This document shows, in pieces, positions 27,016 through 36,362 of a stretch of 64,000 nt of DNA. The position numbers and the translations under genes were made by a program. The stretch's first letter is position 1; each line of letters opens with the position of its first letter. Below the pieces are notes generated by a model, which was not told the DNA's origin, made no database searches, and saw only the letters and a program-made list of their open reading frames with translations. The stretch is from RGIG995 sp045603745 (lineage in GTDB: Bacteria > Bacillota > Clostridia > Oscillospirales > UBA644), in contig JAZUMQ010000037.1 of NCBI GenBank assembly GCA_045603745.1, forward strand, positions 66,489-130,488, in the 5' to 3' direction.

Positions 27016-27330
27016 ATGCTGACAAGCAAACAACGAGCCTACCTGAGAGGACTTGCCAATTCCATGAACGATCTGTTCCAAGTGGGAAAAGGCGGAATCA
27101 CCGAAAACCTCATCACTCAAACCGACGAAGCGCTGGAAGCCCGGGAATTAATCAAGCTCCGGTGTCTGGAAACCGCCGGAATCACCAGCCGGGAAGCGGC
27201 GGATATTTTAGCCGACAAGTGCCGTGCCAATCCGGTGCAGGTTATTGGCAGTAAATTTATTTTGTACCGCCCCGCGTCCGACCCGAAAAAGCGGAAGATT
27301 GAACTTCCTGCGGAGAAAAAGAGAAAATGA
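27016..27330 (+). CDS. yhbY: YhbY-family CRM-domain RNA-binding protein
   Basis: A 104-residue single CRM domain (LTSKQRAYLRGLANSMNDLFQVGKGGIT...ELIKLRCLE) with the GxxG-type VGKGG loop, and a basic tail (DPKKRKIELPAEKKRK). YhbY proteins associate with pre-50S ribosomal subunits. AGGAGAG precedes the ATG, and its TGA overlaps the next start (ATGA), so translation is coupled to the NadD-YqeK gene. Position beside nadD and rsfS is the usual one in Firmicutes. Confidence 0.93.
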   Translation: MLTSKQRAYLRGLANSMNDLFQVGKGGITENLITQTDEALEARELIKLRCLETAGITSREAADILADKCRANPVQVIGSKFILYRPASDPKKRKIELPAEKKRK

Positions 27331-28529
27331 GCCGTATCGGCATCTTTGGGGGAACCTTTGCCCCCTTTCACAAGGGACACAAACAAGCTTTGATCGCCTT
27401 TATAGACCTTGCGCAGATCGACACTTGCCTCGTCATTCCTTCGGGAACCCCACCTCATAAGACGAAAACCGTACTTTTTACCGACGAGCAACGGCTTGCG
27501 ATGACCAAGTGTGCCTGCGAAAGCATCGAAAAAGTCGCGGTCTGCGATTGGGAAATCCGCAAAGAAGGCAGAAGTTATACCTGCGAAACCTTGCACTGGC
27601 TGAAAGAACAATACCCCAACGATACTCTGATCTTGTACGTGGGGTCGGATATGTTACTGACCCTACAGGACTGGTATCGCCCGGAAGAAATTTTCGCTTT
27701 GGCTCAGATTGCCGCTTTTTCTCGCACGGGAACGGATTTAGAAATCCTGAACACCCACGCCGAAACCCTGAAAAAACAATTTCCCAGGGCTGTCATCACC
27801 GTTTATCGGGAACCGCCCTTTGCCGTATCTTCCACCGAAATTCGGGAAAAATGGGAACGGGGAGAAGATTTGTCTCCCCTGCTTCCTGCAGAAGTAAATC
27901 AATATTTAACGCTGCTGCGGTACGAAAATTTCTTGCGCACCCGATTGTCAGAGCATCGGTTTCGCCATTCTCTGGGGGTTATGAAAGAAGCGGAAACTCT
28001 GGCGAAGATCCATGGGGCAGATGCAAACAAAGCTCGAATTGCGGGGCTTTTGCACGATATGACCAAGGAATATTCCAAAGAAGAGCATTTTCGCCTTTTC
28101 GAGAAATATCGGGTTGAATTAGATGAAAATCTGAAAAACAACAAAAACCTTTGGCACGCCGTCTCCGCCTCGGTGGATATTACCGAAACTTTCGGCATCA
28201 CCGACCCGGAAATCGCCTCGGCAATTCGTTATCACACCACCGGAAAGGCAAATATGACTTTGCTGGAGACGATCCTCTATATCGCGGATCTGACCGACGA
28301 AACGAGAGATTACGACGACGTGGACTTTTATCGCGCCCTTGCCCACGAAAACGTGGAAAAAGCCGCCTTGATCGCCATGAGTTGGTGCAAAGACGACGTG
28401 GAACGGCGGGGATTGGAAGTCCATAAAGATATGATCGAAGGCATTGCATGGCTGACCGAACGATACCCCGACATTACCGAAGAAACCGAAAAAACACGCA
28501 TGAAATACCCTATGAAAGGATCATTATAA
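27327..28529 (+). CDS. nadD: Nicotinate-nucleotide adenylyltransferase fused to YqeK HD hydrolase
   Basis: A 400-residue two-domain protein. Residues 1-190 are NadD: GGTFAPFHKGH nucleotidyltransferase motif and SSTEIR, which make deamido-NAD from nicotinate mononucleotide and ATP. Residues about 205-390 are a YqeK-type HD phosphohydrolase (HRFRHSLGVMKEAE; GLLHDMTKEYSKEEH; IRYHTTGKANM). YqeK homologues cleave Ap4A symmetrically. In many Firmicutes the two are adjacent separate genes; here they form one frame with no internal stop. The TAA overlaps the rsfS start (TAATG). Confidence 0.94.
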   Translation: MSRIGIFGGTFAPFHKGHKQALIAFIDLAQIDTCLVIPSGTPPHKTKTVLFTDEQRLAMTKCACESIEKVAVCDWEIRKEGRSYTCETLHWLKEQYPNDTLILYVGSDMLLTLQDWYRPEEIFALAQIAAFSRTGTDLEILNTHAETLKKQFPRAVITVYREPPFAVSSTEIREKWERGEDLSPLLPAEVNQYLTLLRYENFLRTRLSEHRFRHSLGVMKEAETLAKIHGADANKARIAGLLHDMTKEYSKEEHFRLFEKYRVELDENLKNNKNLWHAVSASVDITETFGITDPEIASAIRYHTTGKANMTLLETILYIADLTDETRDYDDVDFYRALAHENVEKAALIAMSWCKDDVERRGLEVHKDMIEGIAWLTERYPDITEETEKTRMKYPMKGSL

Positions 28530-28879
28530 TGGAAAACACGCTGAAAACCATCGTTAAAGCATTGGACGAGAAAAAAGCCGTAGACATCAAAGTCTTAAAG
28601 ATCGACGACATCACTTCCCTGTGCGATCATTTCGTCATCTGCAACGGCACGTCCACCACCCACGTCAAGACCCTTGCCGATGAATGTGAGGTTGCCACTG
28701 ACAAAATCGGATTCAAGGTTCGCAACCGGGAAGGAATGGACTCCGGCAGTTGGATCCTATTGGATTACGGCGACGTGATCGTTCATATTTACAACAAAGA
28801 CACCCGGAACTTCTACAACTTGGAAAAAGTGTGGAAAGACGGAATTGAAATTGAAATCAACGACCTTTTGGAGGATTGA
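28529..28879 (+). CDS. rsfS: Ribosome silencing factor RsfS (Iojap/YbeB)
   Basis: A 116-residue protein with the RsfS/Iojap core: VLKIDDITSLCDHFVICNGTSTTHVKTLAD, EGMDSGSWILLDYGDVIVHIY and DTRNFYNLEKVW. It binds L14 and keeps ribosomal subunits apart under nutrient limitation. AAAGGA lies before the ATG, which overlaps the previous stop by one base. The neighbourhood nadD-yqeK-rsfS is conserved in Firmicutes. Confidence 0.95.
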   Translation: MENTLKTIVKALDEKKAVDIKVLKIDDITSLCDHFVICNGTSTTHVKTLADECEVATDKIGFKVRNREGMDSGSWILLDYGDVIVHIYNKDTRNFYNLEKVWKDGIEIEINDLLED

Positions 28880-28884
28880 GCAAT

Positions 28885-31290
28885 ATGGAATACAATTTTT
28901 CCGAAATTGAAGCCAAATGGCAAAAAAAATGGGAAGAAACCGGCGCGTTTCACGCCGATGATCTTTCCGACAAAAAGAAATTCTACGCCTTGGTAGAATT
29001 CCCCTATCCCAGCGGCGCCGGAATGCACGTGGGACACATCAAAGCCTATTCCGGGCTGGAAGTCATCTCCCGGAAGCGTAGAATGGACGGCTATAACGTC
29101 ATGTTCCCCATCGGATTTGACGCCTTCGGGCTTCCCACCGAAAACTACGCCATCAAAACCGGAACCCACCCCCGCACCGTCACTGACACCAACATCAAAA
29201 ACTTTACCTCGCAGTTGAAGAGAGTCGGATTTTCCTTCGACTGGTCGAGAGTCATCGATACCACCGAGGAAGATTACTACAAATGGACTCAATGGATCTT
29301 TTTGAAGATGTTTGAGAACGGTCTTGCCTTCCGGGACAAGACCTTGGTCAACTACTGTCCTTCCTGCAAAGTAGTTCTCTCCAACGAAGACTCCCAGGGA
29401 GGCAAATGCGACATCTGTCACAGCGACGTTATCCAAAAATCCAAGGACGTTTGGTATCTGCGGATTACCGAATACGCCGATAAATTGTTGCAGGGATTGG
29501 AACAGGTGGATTACCTGCCAAACGTAAAAATGCAACAGGTCAACTGGATCGGCAAATCCACCGGTGCTTTCGTCAATTTCTCTTTGAAAGACACCGATGA
29601 AACCTTACGGATCTACACCACCCGCCCCGACACCTTATTCGGCGTGACCTTCATGGTCATGGCGCCCGAACACCCCTTGCTGGACAAATATCGGGATCGA
29701 ATCGCCAACGCCGACGCATTGGACGCTTACCGCACCGAATGTGCCAAAAAAACCGAATTTGAACGCACCCAGTTGGTCAAAGACAAGACCGGGGTGTGCA
29801 TTGAAGGGCTTTCCGCCATCAACCCGGTCAACGGCAAGGAAATTCCAATCTACGTTGCCGACTACGTTATGATGGGCTACGGCACCGGAGCGATCATGGC
29901 AGTTCCCGCCCACGACGAGAGAGACTACGCCTTTGCCAAGAAATTCGGCATTGACATCATCGAAGTTATCAAGGGCGGAAACATGGAAGAAGGGGCATAC
30001 ACCGGCGACGGTGAAATGGTCAATTCCGACTTCTTGAACGGTCTTACCAATAAAAAAGATTCCATCGAAAAAATGGCGGCTTGGTTGTCCGAACAGGGCA
30101 TCGGCGAAAAGGGCGTTCAGTATAAGATGAAAGACTGGGCGTTCAACCGTCAGCGATATTGGGGAGAACCTATTCCCATCGTACATTGTCCCCACTGCGG
30201 AATGGTGGGCGTTCCCTACGATCAACTCCCCCTGCGTCTGCCCAAAGTAGAAAACTTTGAACCCGGCTCCGACGGAGAATCCCCCTTGGCGAAGATCGAA
30301 GAATACGTCAACTGCAAGTGCCCCAAGTGTGGCGCCGACGCAAAGCGGGAGACCGACACCATGCCCCAATGGGCAGGGTCTTCTTGGTACTTCCTGCGTT
30401 ACATCGATCCGAACAATACCGAAGCCTTGGCTGACCCCGAAAAATTGAAATATTGGCTTCCCGTAGACTGGTACAACGGGGGAATGGAACACGTGACCCG
30501 TCACATGATCTATTCTCGTTTCTGGCATCATTTCTTGTACGATCAAGGAATCGTTCCCACGGAAGAACCCTATGCCAAGCGTACCGCCCAAGGTCTGATT
30601 TTAGGACCTGACGGAGACAAGATGAGCAAATCCAAGGGCAACGTTGTCGACCCCAACGACGTGGTCAACGTTTACGGTGCCGACGTGTTGAGATTGTACG
30701 TTCTGTTTATGGGCGATTACGAAAAGGCCGCTCCCTGGTCGGAAAGCAGCGTCCGGGGTTGCAAACGCTACATCGACCGTGTCTGGAACTTGATGGAAAA
30801 TATCACCGACGATCTGGGATATTCCGCTGAATTGGAATCTGCGTTCCACAAAACAATTCGTAAAGTCACGTCCGATATTGAAAACATGAAGTTCAACACC
30901 GCCATCGCCTCTTTGATGACGCTGATGAACGATATTTCCGCAAAAGGAAGTATCACCAAGGGCGAATTGAAAACCTATCTTGCCCTGCTCAACCCCTTTG
31001 CGCCCCATATCACCGAAGAAATGTGGGAAATGGCGGGATTTGAAGGCATGATGGTCACCGCACCCTGGCCGGAATACGACGAAGCGAAAACCGTCGATAA
31101 GGAAATTGAAATTCCCGTTCAGATTTGCGGAAAACTTCGCTCGGTTCTGAAGATTGCCGCCGACGCGGACAAAGACACCATTCTCGCCGCCGCAAAAGCG
31201 GATCCAAAGATTCTCCCCTACACCGAAGGAAAAACCATCGTCAAGGAAATTTTCGTTCCAGGCAAGATGGTCAACCTGATCGTAAAATAA
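28885..31290 (+). CDS. leuS: Leucyl-tRNA synthetase
   Basis: An 801-residue class I synthetase: HIGH-type motif as HVGH within PYPSGAGMHVGHI, a CP1 editing domain (residues about 220-410, with TRPDTLFGVTFMV and VPAHDERDY), two CxxC pairs in the zinc-ribbon-like insert, and KMSKS in DKMSKSKGN. It charges tRNA-Leu and hydrolyses mischarged tRNA. Start taken at ATG 28885, ten bases after GGAGG, three codons inside the longer reading that begins at TTG in the rsfS tail. No T-box leader is present, since the gene follows rsfS by five bases. Confidence 0.97.
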   Translation: MEYNFSEIEAKWQKKWEETGAFHADDLSDKKKFYALVEFPYPSGAGMHVGHIKAYSGLEVISRKRRMDGYNVMFPIGFDAFGLPTENYAIKTGTHPRTVTDTNIKNFTSQLKRVGFSFDWSRVIDTTEEDYYKWTQWIFLKMFENGLAFRDKTLVNYCPSCKVVLSNEDSQGGKCDICHSDVIQKSKDVWYLRITEYADKLLQGLEQVDYLPNVKMQQVNWIGKSTGAFVNFSLKDTDETLRIYTTRPDTLFGVTFMVMAPEHPLLDKYRDRIANADALDAYRTECAKKTEFERTQLVKDKTGVCIEGLSAINPVNGKEIPIYVADYVMMGYGTGAIMAVPAHDERDYAFAKKFGIDIIEVIKGGNMEEGAYTGDGEMVNSDFLNGLTNKKDSIEKMAAWLSEQGIGEKGVQYKMKDWAFNRQRYWGEPIPIVHCPHCGMVGVPYDQLPLRLPKVENFEPGSDGESPLAKIEEYVNCKCPKCGADAKRETDTMPQWAGSSWYFLRYIDPNNTEALADPEKLKYWLPVDWYNGGMEHVTRHMIYSRFWHHFLYDQGIVPTEEPYAKRTAQGLILGPDGDKMSKSKGNVVDPNDVVNVYGADVLRLYVLFMGDYEKAAPWSESSVRGCKRYIDRVWNLMENITDDLGYSAELESAFHKTIRKVTSDIENMKFNTAIASLMTLMNDISAKGSITKGELKTYLALLNPFAPHITEEMWEMAGFEGMMVTAPWPEYDEAKTVDKEIEIPVQICGKLRSVLKIAADADKDTILAAAKADPKILPYTEGKTIVKEIFVPGKMVNLIVK

Positions 31291-31325
31291 TTCCTGCTGA
31301 AATTTAAAGAAAGGAGGAAACGCCC

Positions 31326-33518
31326 ATGCCAACCCTCTCCGGCATCATCGACAAGGTAATTTACAAGAACGGCGATAACGGTTATACCGTAGCGGTTCTG
31401 GAAACTCCCGACGGAGAAATTACCGTGGTAGGGCTTCTGCCCTTGGTGGCAGAGGGGGAACAGATCGAGGTCGAGGGCGAATACAAACTGAACCCGAAAC
31501 ACGGGCAACAGTTTGAAGTTTCCTCCTTTTTAAGCAGACTTCCGGTGGAAGAAACGGCAATTTTACGGTACTTATCTTCCGGCATCGTCAAAGGCGTTCG
31601 GGCAAAGACCGCCAAATTGTTGGTGGACGCCTTTGGTCCGAACACCTTGGACATTATTGAAAACGATCCGGAGCAGTTGGTACAGATTCGGGGGATTTCT
31701 CCGGAAAAAGCGGAAAAGATCTCCCAAAGCATGAAAGAAACGGTGGGCGTAAAAACCATTTTGCTCTATTTTCAGCAATTCGGCATGACCCCCTCCGTCG
31801 CGTTTAAAATTTACAAACAATTCGGACTTCGTGCCTACGACCTGGTTCGGCAAAATCCCTATCGTATCTGCGAAATTCAAGGAGTATCCTTTGAAAAGGC
31901 AGACCGTATGGCGGAGCAGATGGGCTTCGACCGAACCTCGGATTGCCGCCTGAAAGCGGGCATTGAATACATCTTAAATCAGAATCTTTACAACAACGGA
32001 CATACCTTTATTCCCAAACAGAAGTTGATTTCTTTCGGGGCAGAGTTTCTTGATACCGACCGGGAAACCATCGCCGATTGCATCGAAGATCTGTGTGCCC
32101 CCGGCGGAGATTTGCAATACGTTCCCAAAATCGGAAATACCGACGGCGTTTATCTTCGTTGGGTCTACGACAGTGAACGGAATATCACGAACCGCGTGCT
32201 TTTAGCATCTCGGCTGGGAAGCGAATATCCGGGGAATTTCAACAAAGATATTGGAAAGATCGAGCGCGATCTGGACATCACCTTTGACGAAAAACAACGG
32301 AAAGCCGTCAAGGAATCCTGCTGTCATCAGATGATGATCCTCACCGGAGGCCCGGGAACGGGAAAAACCACCACCCTCAACGGCATTATCCGAATTTTGG
32401 AAGCCAAAGGGGAAAAGGTGGGGCTTGCCACTCCCACCGGTCGGGCGGCAAAACGAATTACGGAACTGACCGGCAGAGAAGCAAAAACCATTCACCGACT
32501 GTTGGAATATACCCAAACCGGAACGGAACGGTGTTTTCAGCGAAATCACGGCAATCCGCTGGAATACGACGCCATTGTCATCGACGAATGTTCCATGGTG
32601 GATTTGTGGCTCTTTGATCATCTTTTGGACGCATTACCCCTCGCCTCCCGGCTGATTTTGGTGGGAGACGTCAATCAGTTGCCCCCCGTCGGTCCGGGGA
32701 GCGTTTTGAAGGATATTTTATCCAGCGATTGCGTGCCGTCGGTGGAGTTGACCGAGATTTTTCGGCAAGCCCGGGAAAGTTTGATCATCACCAACGCCCA
32801 CGCCGTTTTGCATGGAGAAATGCCGGTACTGAACGAAACGAAAAAAGACTTTTTCTTTTTGCGATCGGAAAATCCCCTTTCCGCGGTACAGTTAGCCGTG
32901 GAATTGGCGGCAGAACGCCTTCCTAACGCCTACGATTTTTCTCCGGCGACGGATATTCAGATTTTGTCCCCCACCCGCAAAGGTTTGGCGGGAACGGCAA
33001 ATCTGAACCGGGAATTGCGGGAAAAGATCAACCCCGCCGCCTACAACAAAAAAGAATTGACCTTCCGAGATACCGTCTTCCGGGAGGGGGACAAAGTCAT
33101 GCAGATCCGCAACAATTACGACCTTGTCACCGAACGGGACGACGGGCATTTGGACGCGGGCATCTACAACGGAGACTTAGGCATCGTAGAAGCGGTGATT
33201 CCCGCCCAAGAGAGTATGATCGTTCGTTTTGACGACAAGCGAGTCACTTATACCGGAGAGACCTTGGAAGAATTGGAACCGGCTTACGCCATCACCGTCC
33301 ACAAAAGTCAGGGCAGTGAATTTAAGGCAGTGATTCTGATGGTCTCCGAAGGAGCGGACGTGTTGTTCACCCGAAACCTGCTTTACACCGCCATGACGAG
33401 AGCAAAACAGTTGCTTATTTTGGTGGGTTCTCCCGCCCGATTATCGTACATGATCGGCAACGTCACTGCCGACAAGCGGTACAGCGGATTGAAATTTATG
33501 TTGAAAAATTTAGGATAA
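31326..33518 (+). CDS. recD2: RecD2-type ATP-dependent 5'-3' DNA helicase
   Basis: A 730-residue SF1B helicase. It has an N-terminal OB-like and helix-hairpin-helix region (SGIVKGVRAKTAKLLVDAFG; IRGISPEKAEKIS), Walker A GGPGTGKTTTLNGI (about residue 341), DEC(S)MVD Walker B, SQLPP-like VNQLPPVGPG and the C-terminal AYAITVHKSQGSEFK motif. RecD2 works without RecBC in DNA repair and replication-fork maintenance. AAAGGAGG precedes the ATG. It is the seventh gene of the smc operon. Confidence 0.95.
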   Translation: MPTLSGIIDKVIYKNGDNGYTVAVLETPDGEITVVGLLPLVAEGEQIEVEGEYKLNPKHGQQFEVSSFLSRLPVEETAILRYLSSGIVKGVRAKTAKLLVDAFGPNTLDIIENDPEQLVQIRGISPEKAEKISQSMKETVGVKTILLYFQQFGMTPSVAFKIYKQFGLRAYDLVRQNPYRICEIQGVSFEKADRMAEQMGFDRTSDCRLKAGIEYILNQNLYNNGHTFIPKQKLISFGAEFLDTDRETIADCIEDLCAPGGDLQYVPKIGNTDGVYLRWVYDSERNITNRVLLASRLGSEYPGNFNKDIGKIERDLDITFDEKQRKAVKESCCHQMMILTGGPGTGKTTTLNGIIRILEAKGEKVGLATPTGRAAKRITELTGREAKTIHRLLEYTQTGTERCFQRNHGNPLEYDAIVIDECSMVDLWLFDHLLDALPLASRLILVGDVNQLPPVGPGSVLKDILSSDCVPSVELTEIFRQARESLIITNAHAVLHGEMPVLNETKKDFFFLRSENPLSAVQLAVELAAERLPNAYDFSPATDIQILSPTRKGLAGTANLNRELREKINPAAYNKKELTFRDTVFREGDKVMQIRNNYDLVTERDDGHLDAGIYNGDLGIVEAVIPAQESMIVRFDDKRVTYTGETLEELEPAYAITVHKSQGSEFKAVILMVSEGADVLFTRNLLYTAMTRAKQLLILVGSPARLSYMIGNVTADKRYSGLKFMLKNLG

Positions 33519-33522
33519 CGCT

Positions 33523-34356
33523 ATGGACTTAACAAACCCGACCCAAATCAAAAACCTGTTGGAACGGCACAATTTTCATTTTTCCAAAACCTTTGGGCAA
33601 AATTTTCTTATCACGCAACGGATTCCGGAAAGAATCGCCGAATCGGCTCAAATTGATGAGAATACTACCGTTCTGGAAATCGGTCCGGGCATCGGTTGTC
33701 TGACCCAATGCCTTGCAAAACGGGCAAAAAAAGTGGTCACCGTAGAAATCGACGACCGCCTGATCCCCATCTTACAAGAAACCTTGGGATCCTTCGACAA
33801 CGTGCAGGTGATCCACAACGATATTTTGAAAACCGACCTGGAAACCTTGTTTGCCGGGGAAGAAAAATTGGCGGTCTGCGCCAATCTTCCTTACAACATT
33901 ACAACCCCGATTTTGGTCTATCTTTTGGAAAGCGGATTGCACTTTGAATCCATCACCGTAATGGTGCAAAAAGAAGTGGCACAACGGTTTTGTGCGGAAA
34001 AAGGAAGCAAGGATTACGGTGCCATCACACTGTTTTTAAATTATTATACCAAGCCCAAAATGTTATTTCCCGTCGCCGCCGGCAACTTTTTGCCCAAGCC
34101 TCGGGTAGACTCTGCGGTGTTGCGCCTGCAAGCCATCGACCCACCGGTGGACACCGACCCGAAAGAATTGTTCCGCATTATCCGGGGCGCATTCTCCATG
34201 CGGCGCAAGACCCTGCAAAACACCTTGGCGTCCATCGGGATCTCCAAAGAAACTACGGCAACTGCATTAGCAACGTTATCCCTCTCTCCTTCCGCCCGGG
34301 GGGAAGAACTGGGACTAAAAGAATACGCCGCACTGGTGGAAGAATTGAAGAAATAA
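33523..34356 (+). CDS. rsmA: 16S rRNA dimethyladenosine transferase RsmA (KsgA)
   Basis: A 277-residue methyltransferase with FSKTFGQNFLI, the SAM-binding GPGIGCLTQCL (about residue 48), and the NLPYNITTPIL motif that contacts the target adenines. It dimethylates A1518 and A1519 of 16S rRNA late in 30S assembly. It follows recD2 by four bases and closes the long operon just before a strong terminator. Confidence 0.96.
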   Translation: MDLTNPTQIKNLLERHNFHFSKTFGQNFLITQRIPERIAESAQIDENTTVLEIGPGIGCLTQCLAKRAKKVVTVEIDDRLIPILQETLGSFDNVQVIHNDILKTDLETLFAGEEKLAVCANLPYNITTPILVYLLESGLHFESITVMVQKEVAQRFCAEKGSKDYGAITLFLNYYTKPKMLFPVAAGNFLPKPRVDSAVLRLQAIDPPVDTDPKELFRIIRGAFSMRRKTLQNTLASIGISKETTATALATLSLSPSARGEELGLKEYAALVEELKK

Positions 34357-34357
34357 A

Positions 34358-34392
34358 GAATCTCGCAGAAATTTTTCTGCGAGATTCGTTTC
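34358..34392. terminator. Bidirectional terminator of the smc-rsmA operon
   Basis: GAATCTCGCAGAAA and its mate (34358-34387) form a 13-14 bp stem with a short loop. It sits between rsmA and the convergent foldase gene, with T-rich flanks on both strands. Confidence 0.85.
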
Positions 34393-34394
34393 AT

Positions 34395-35609
34395 TTATTT
34401 TTCACTTTTATTGCTGGGAATTTCGGAATTCGAGGTGTCGGAGAACTTGAACAGATCCGCAAGATATTCCGGACGGTAGGCGTCGATGACATCTTCGTTA
34501 TAAACGTAGTTTAACCGACTGCGCCATTCGGTATGTTTGGCGGCAAGGTCGTCAGCGTATAGGGTCTTGAACACGGAATCCTTCACGTCGGTAAAGTAGG
34601 ATTCCTTTTCTTTGTGATCAAGCCGTTGAATGATCCAGACCGAATCGTCGATGGTAACGGCGGCATATTCTCCGTTTTTCAGAGAAAAGGCTTTGTCCAC
34701 GATGTCTTCGTCCACGGTGATGTTATAATACGTGGCCAACGATTCGCTGAATACGCCCTGATCGTTAACGATCAACCCGTCCTCCAGCATGGTTTTGTTC
34801 TGCAACTGAAGAGATTCTTTTTCAGACGCAGTCATTTCGTCGGTAATTTCGGTGTAATCGTCGGAATATTGGGGAATCAGATCGGTAATATCCGTACCCT
34901 TTTCCAACGCCGCAAGAACGGCGTTTTTGTTGGCCTCGATCTTCGCCAGTTTGGTTTCGTTATATTCGTTCCCATCTGTATCTTGGGTCATCATGACCAC
35001 GTACTTGAAGCGTACGTAATTGTTATCGAAATAATCCTTCATTTCCTGCTGGGTAATTTCGTTGGGGCCTCCCTCACCGTAGTAATAATCGAGGATTTTT
35101 TCGCTCTTGATGTTGCACGCCATCAAATTGCGGAACTCGTCGTAAGACATTCCCAAGGTCTGCCGGATCGTATTGAATCCGTCGTTTCCGTAGAGGGCAA
35201 CCCAGTCTTGCTGAATGATGCGATCTACCTCTTTTTCTGCCTCTGCGTCCAACTTCAATCCCAACGCGTCAAAGGTGACGTCAATGTACAGATAGGTCAT
35301 ATACTGATCTTTTGCACTTTCGATAATGGAATCGCTGAGGGTCTGCTTTCCTCCGGACAGAGATTTATCCGCCAACATTTCCGTCCAAGTCACCTTGGAA
35401 TTGCTTTGAGAAGCAATATAACTCAGGTAGGCGTAATAGTAATCCGTCATCCATTGAACGTAATAACGATAAGGACCGACGGGAAACTCCTTCGTCTCTC
35501 CATTCACCGTACCGGTAACGGCATAAGACAGGTCAGGCGTATTGGAACAACCGACAAACAGCGCCGCGGTCAGAACCAAAACGAGAAACATACACAAGAC
35601 TTTTTTCAT
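34395..35609 (-). CDS. SurA/PrsA-like foldase lipoprotein
   Basis: A 404-residue lipoprotein with lipobox LFVGC (cysteine about 20). The helical N-terminal part (LDAEAEKEVDRIIQQDWVALYGNDGFNTIRQTLGMSYDEFRNLM) resembles the chaperone domain of SurA/PrsA. The following EITQQEMKDYFDNNYVRFKYVVM is the typical entry into a parvulin region, but a clear, complete PpiC domain is not evident, so isomerase activity is doubtful. Likely helps secreted proteins fold at the membrane. Start at 35609 is set by GAAAGGG and the promoter 56 bases upstream. Confidence 0.78.
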   Translation of the reverse strand: MKKVLCMFLVLVLTAALFVGCSNTPDLSYAVTGTVNGETKEFPVGPYRYYVQWMTDYYYAYLSYIASQSNSKVTWTEMLADKSLSGGKQTLSDSIIESAKDQYMTYLYIDVTFDALGLKLDAEAEKEVDRIIQQDWVALYGNDGFNTIRQTLGMSYDEFRNLMACNIKSEKILDYYYGEGGPNEITQQEMKDYFDNNYVRFKYVVMMTQDTDGNEYNETKLAKIEANKNAVLAALEKGTDITDLIPQYSDDYTEITDEMTASEKESLQLQNKTMLEDGLIVNDQGVFSESLATYYNITVDEDIVDKAFSLKNGEYAAVTIDDSVWIIQRLDHKEKESYFTDVKDSVFKTLYADDLAAKHTEWRSRLNYVYNEDVIDAYRPEYLADLFKFSDTSNSEIPSNKSEK

Positions 35610-35664
35610 TGAAAAATACCCTTTCAAACCGCCAAAATCCGGCGGGAATTCTACAATATACTTC

Positions 35665-35693
35665 AGTATACCAAAATTCCAAGGAAAAGTCAA
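35665..35693 (-). promoter_or_regulatory. Promoter of the foldase lipoprotein gene
   Basis: Minus-strand TTGACT (35688-35693) and TATACT (35665-35670) with a 17-base spacer. Confidence 0.78.
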
Positions 35694-35925
35694 GTGAAAA
35701 AGTGTGACATTCGTGAAAGAAAAGAAAATCGTAGAATAATGACTTTGTGAAACACCATATTTTTCCAATCTCTGTTTGAAACGTTACAAATTCAACAAGT
35801 TCTAAAAAAATTCGAAAATTTAGTGAAAAATACTTGAAATTCATACGAAAATTGTCACAAAAAGTTCAAATATATGAGATATAATATTTGCATTGATTAT
35901 AATATTGTAGCTTAGCGAGTCTATT

Positions 35926-36339
35926 ATGAAAAAAATCCTTCTTCCTCTCCTTTGCATTTTACTCCTTTCCTGCGTTGCCTGTTCGACACAGAATAACCGG
36001 AAAGATTTCAACGACCTGTACGAGGCGTTTCTTGCCCGGGGCGCAGGAGTAGAAGGATATGAAGTGACCGAAATCGAGAGCTACGATGGACTTGATTATT
36101 TCTGCGTCAGAGTTTGTTTGAATACCGATGATGCGGTTACCATAGACGACATGGTATGGTTTGAGGCTGAAGTGATGCTTTTTTCCTCCGCACAAGAAGC
36201 CGATTCCGCATACAATGAAAATCAGAAAACAGGTTTGGGAGGCACCTGCCTGCGTCAAGAAAACATCTTAATTTACTGGATGGCAAAAGATCCCTTTGCA
36301 GATCTATATAAAGAAGTATTTCATAGCGTATTCGGATAA
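35926..36339 (+). CDS. Small lipoprotein of unknown function
   Basis: A 137-residue protein with a signal peptide and lipobox LSCVAC (cysteine 19). The mature part is short, acidic and probably alpha/beta (EVTEIESYDGLDYFCVRVCLN..), with three further cysteines. I do not recognise a family. There is no strong Shine-Dalgarno sequence before the ATG. The 157-base AT-rich region upstream holds two TATAAT sequences (35880 and 35898) without a good -35. The AraC regulator gene begins 23 bases after its stop, so the two are probably cotranscribed. Confidence 0.7.
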   Translation: MKKILLPLLCILLLSCVACSTQNNRKDFNDLYEAFLARGAGVEGYEVTEIESYDGLDYFCVRVCLNTDDAVTIDDMVWFEAEVMLFSSAQEADSAYNENQKTGLGGTCLRQENILIYWMAKDPFADLYKEVFHSVFG

Positions 36340-36362
36340 AAAACAGGAGGGACAAAATTTAC

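Noticed and set aside
28885..28960. A T-box or leucine leader in front of leuS
   Set aside because: The gene starts five bases after rsfS, so there is no room for a leader.
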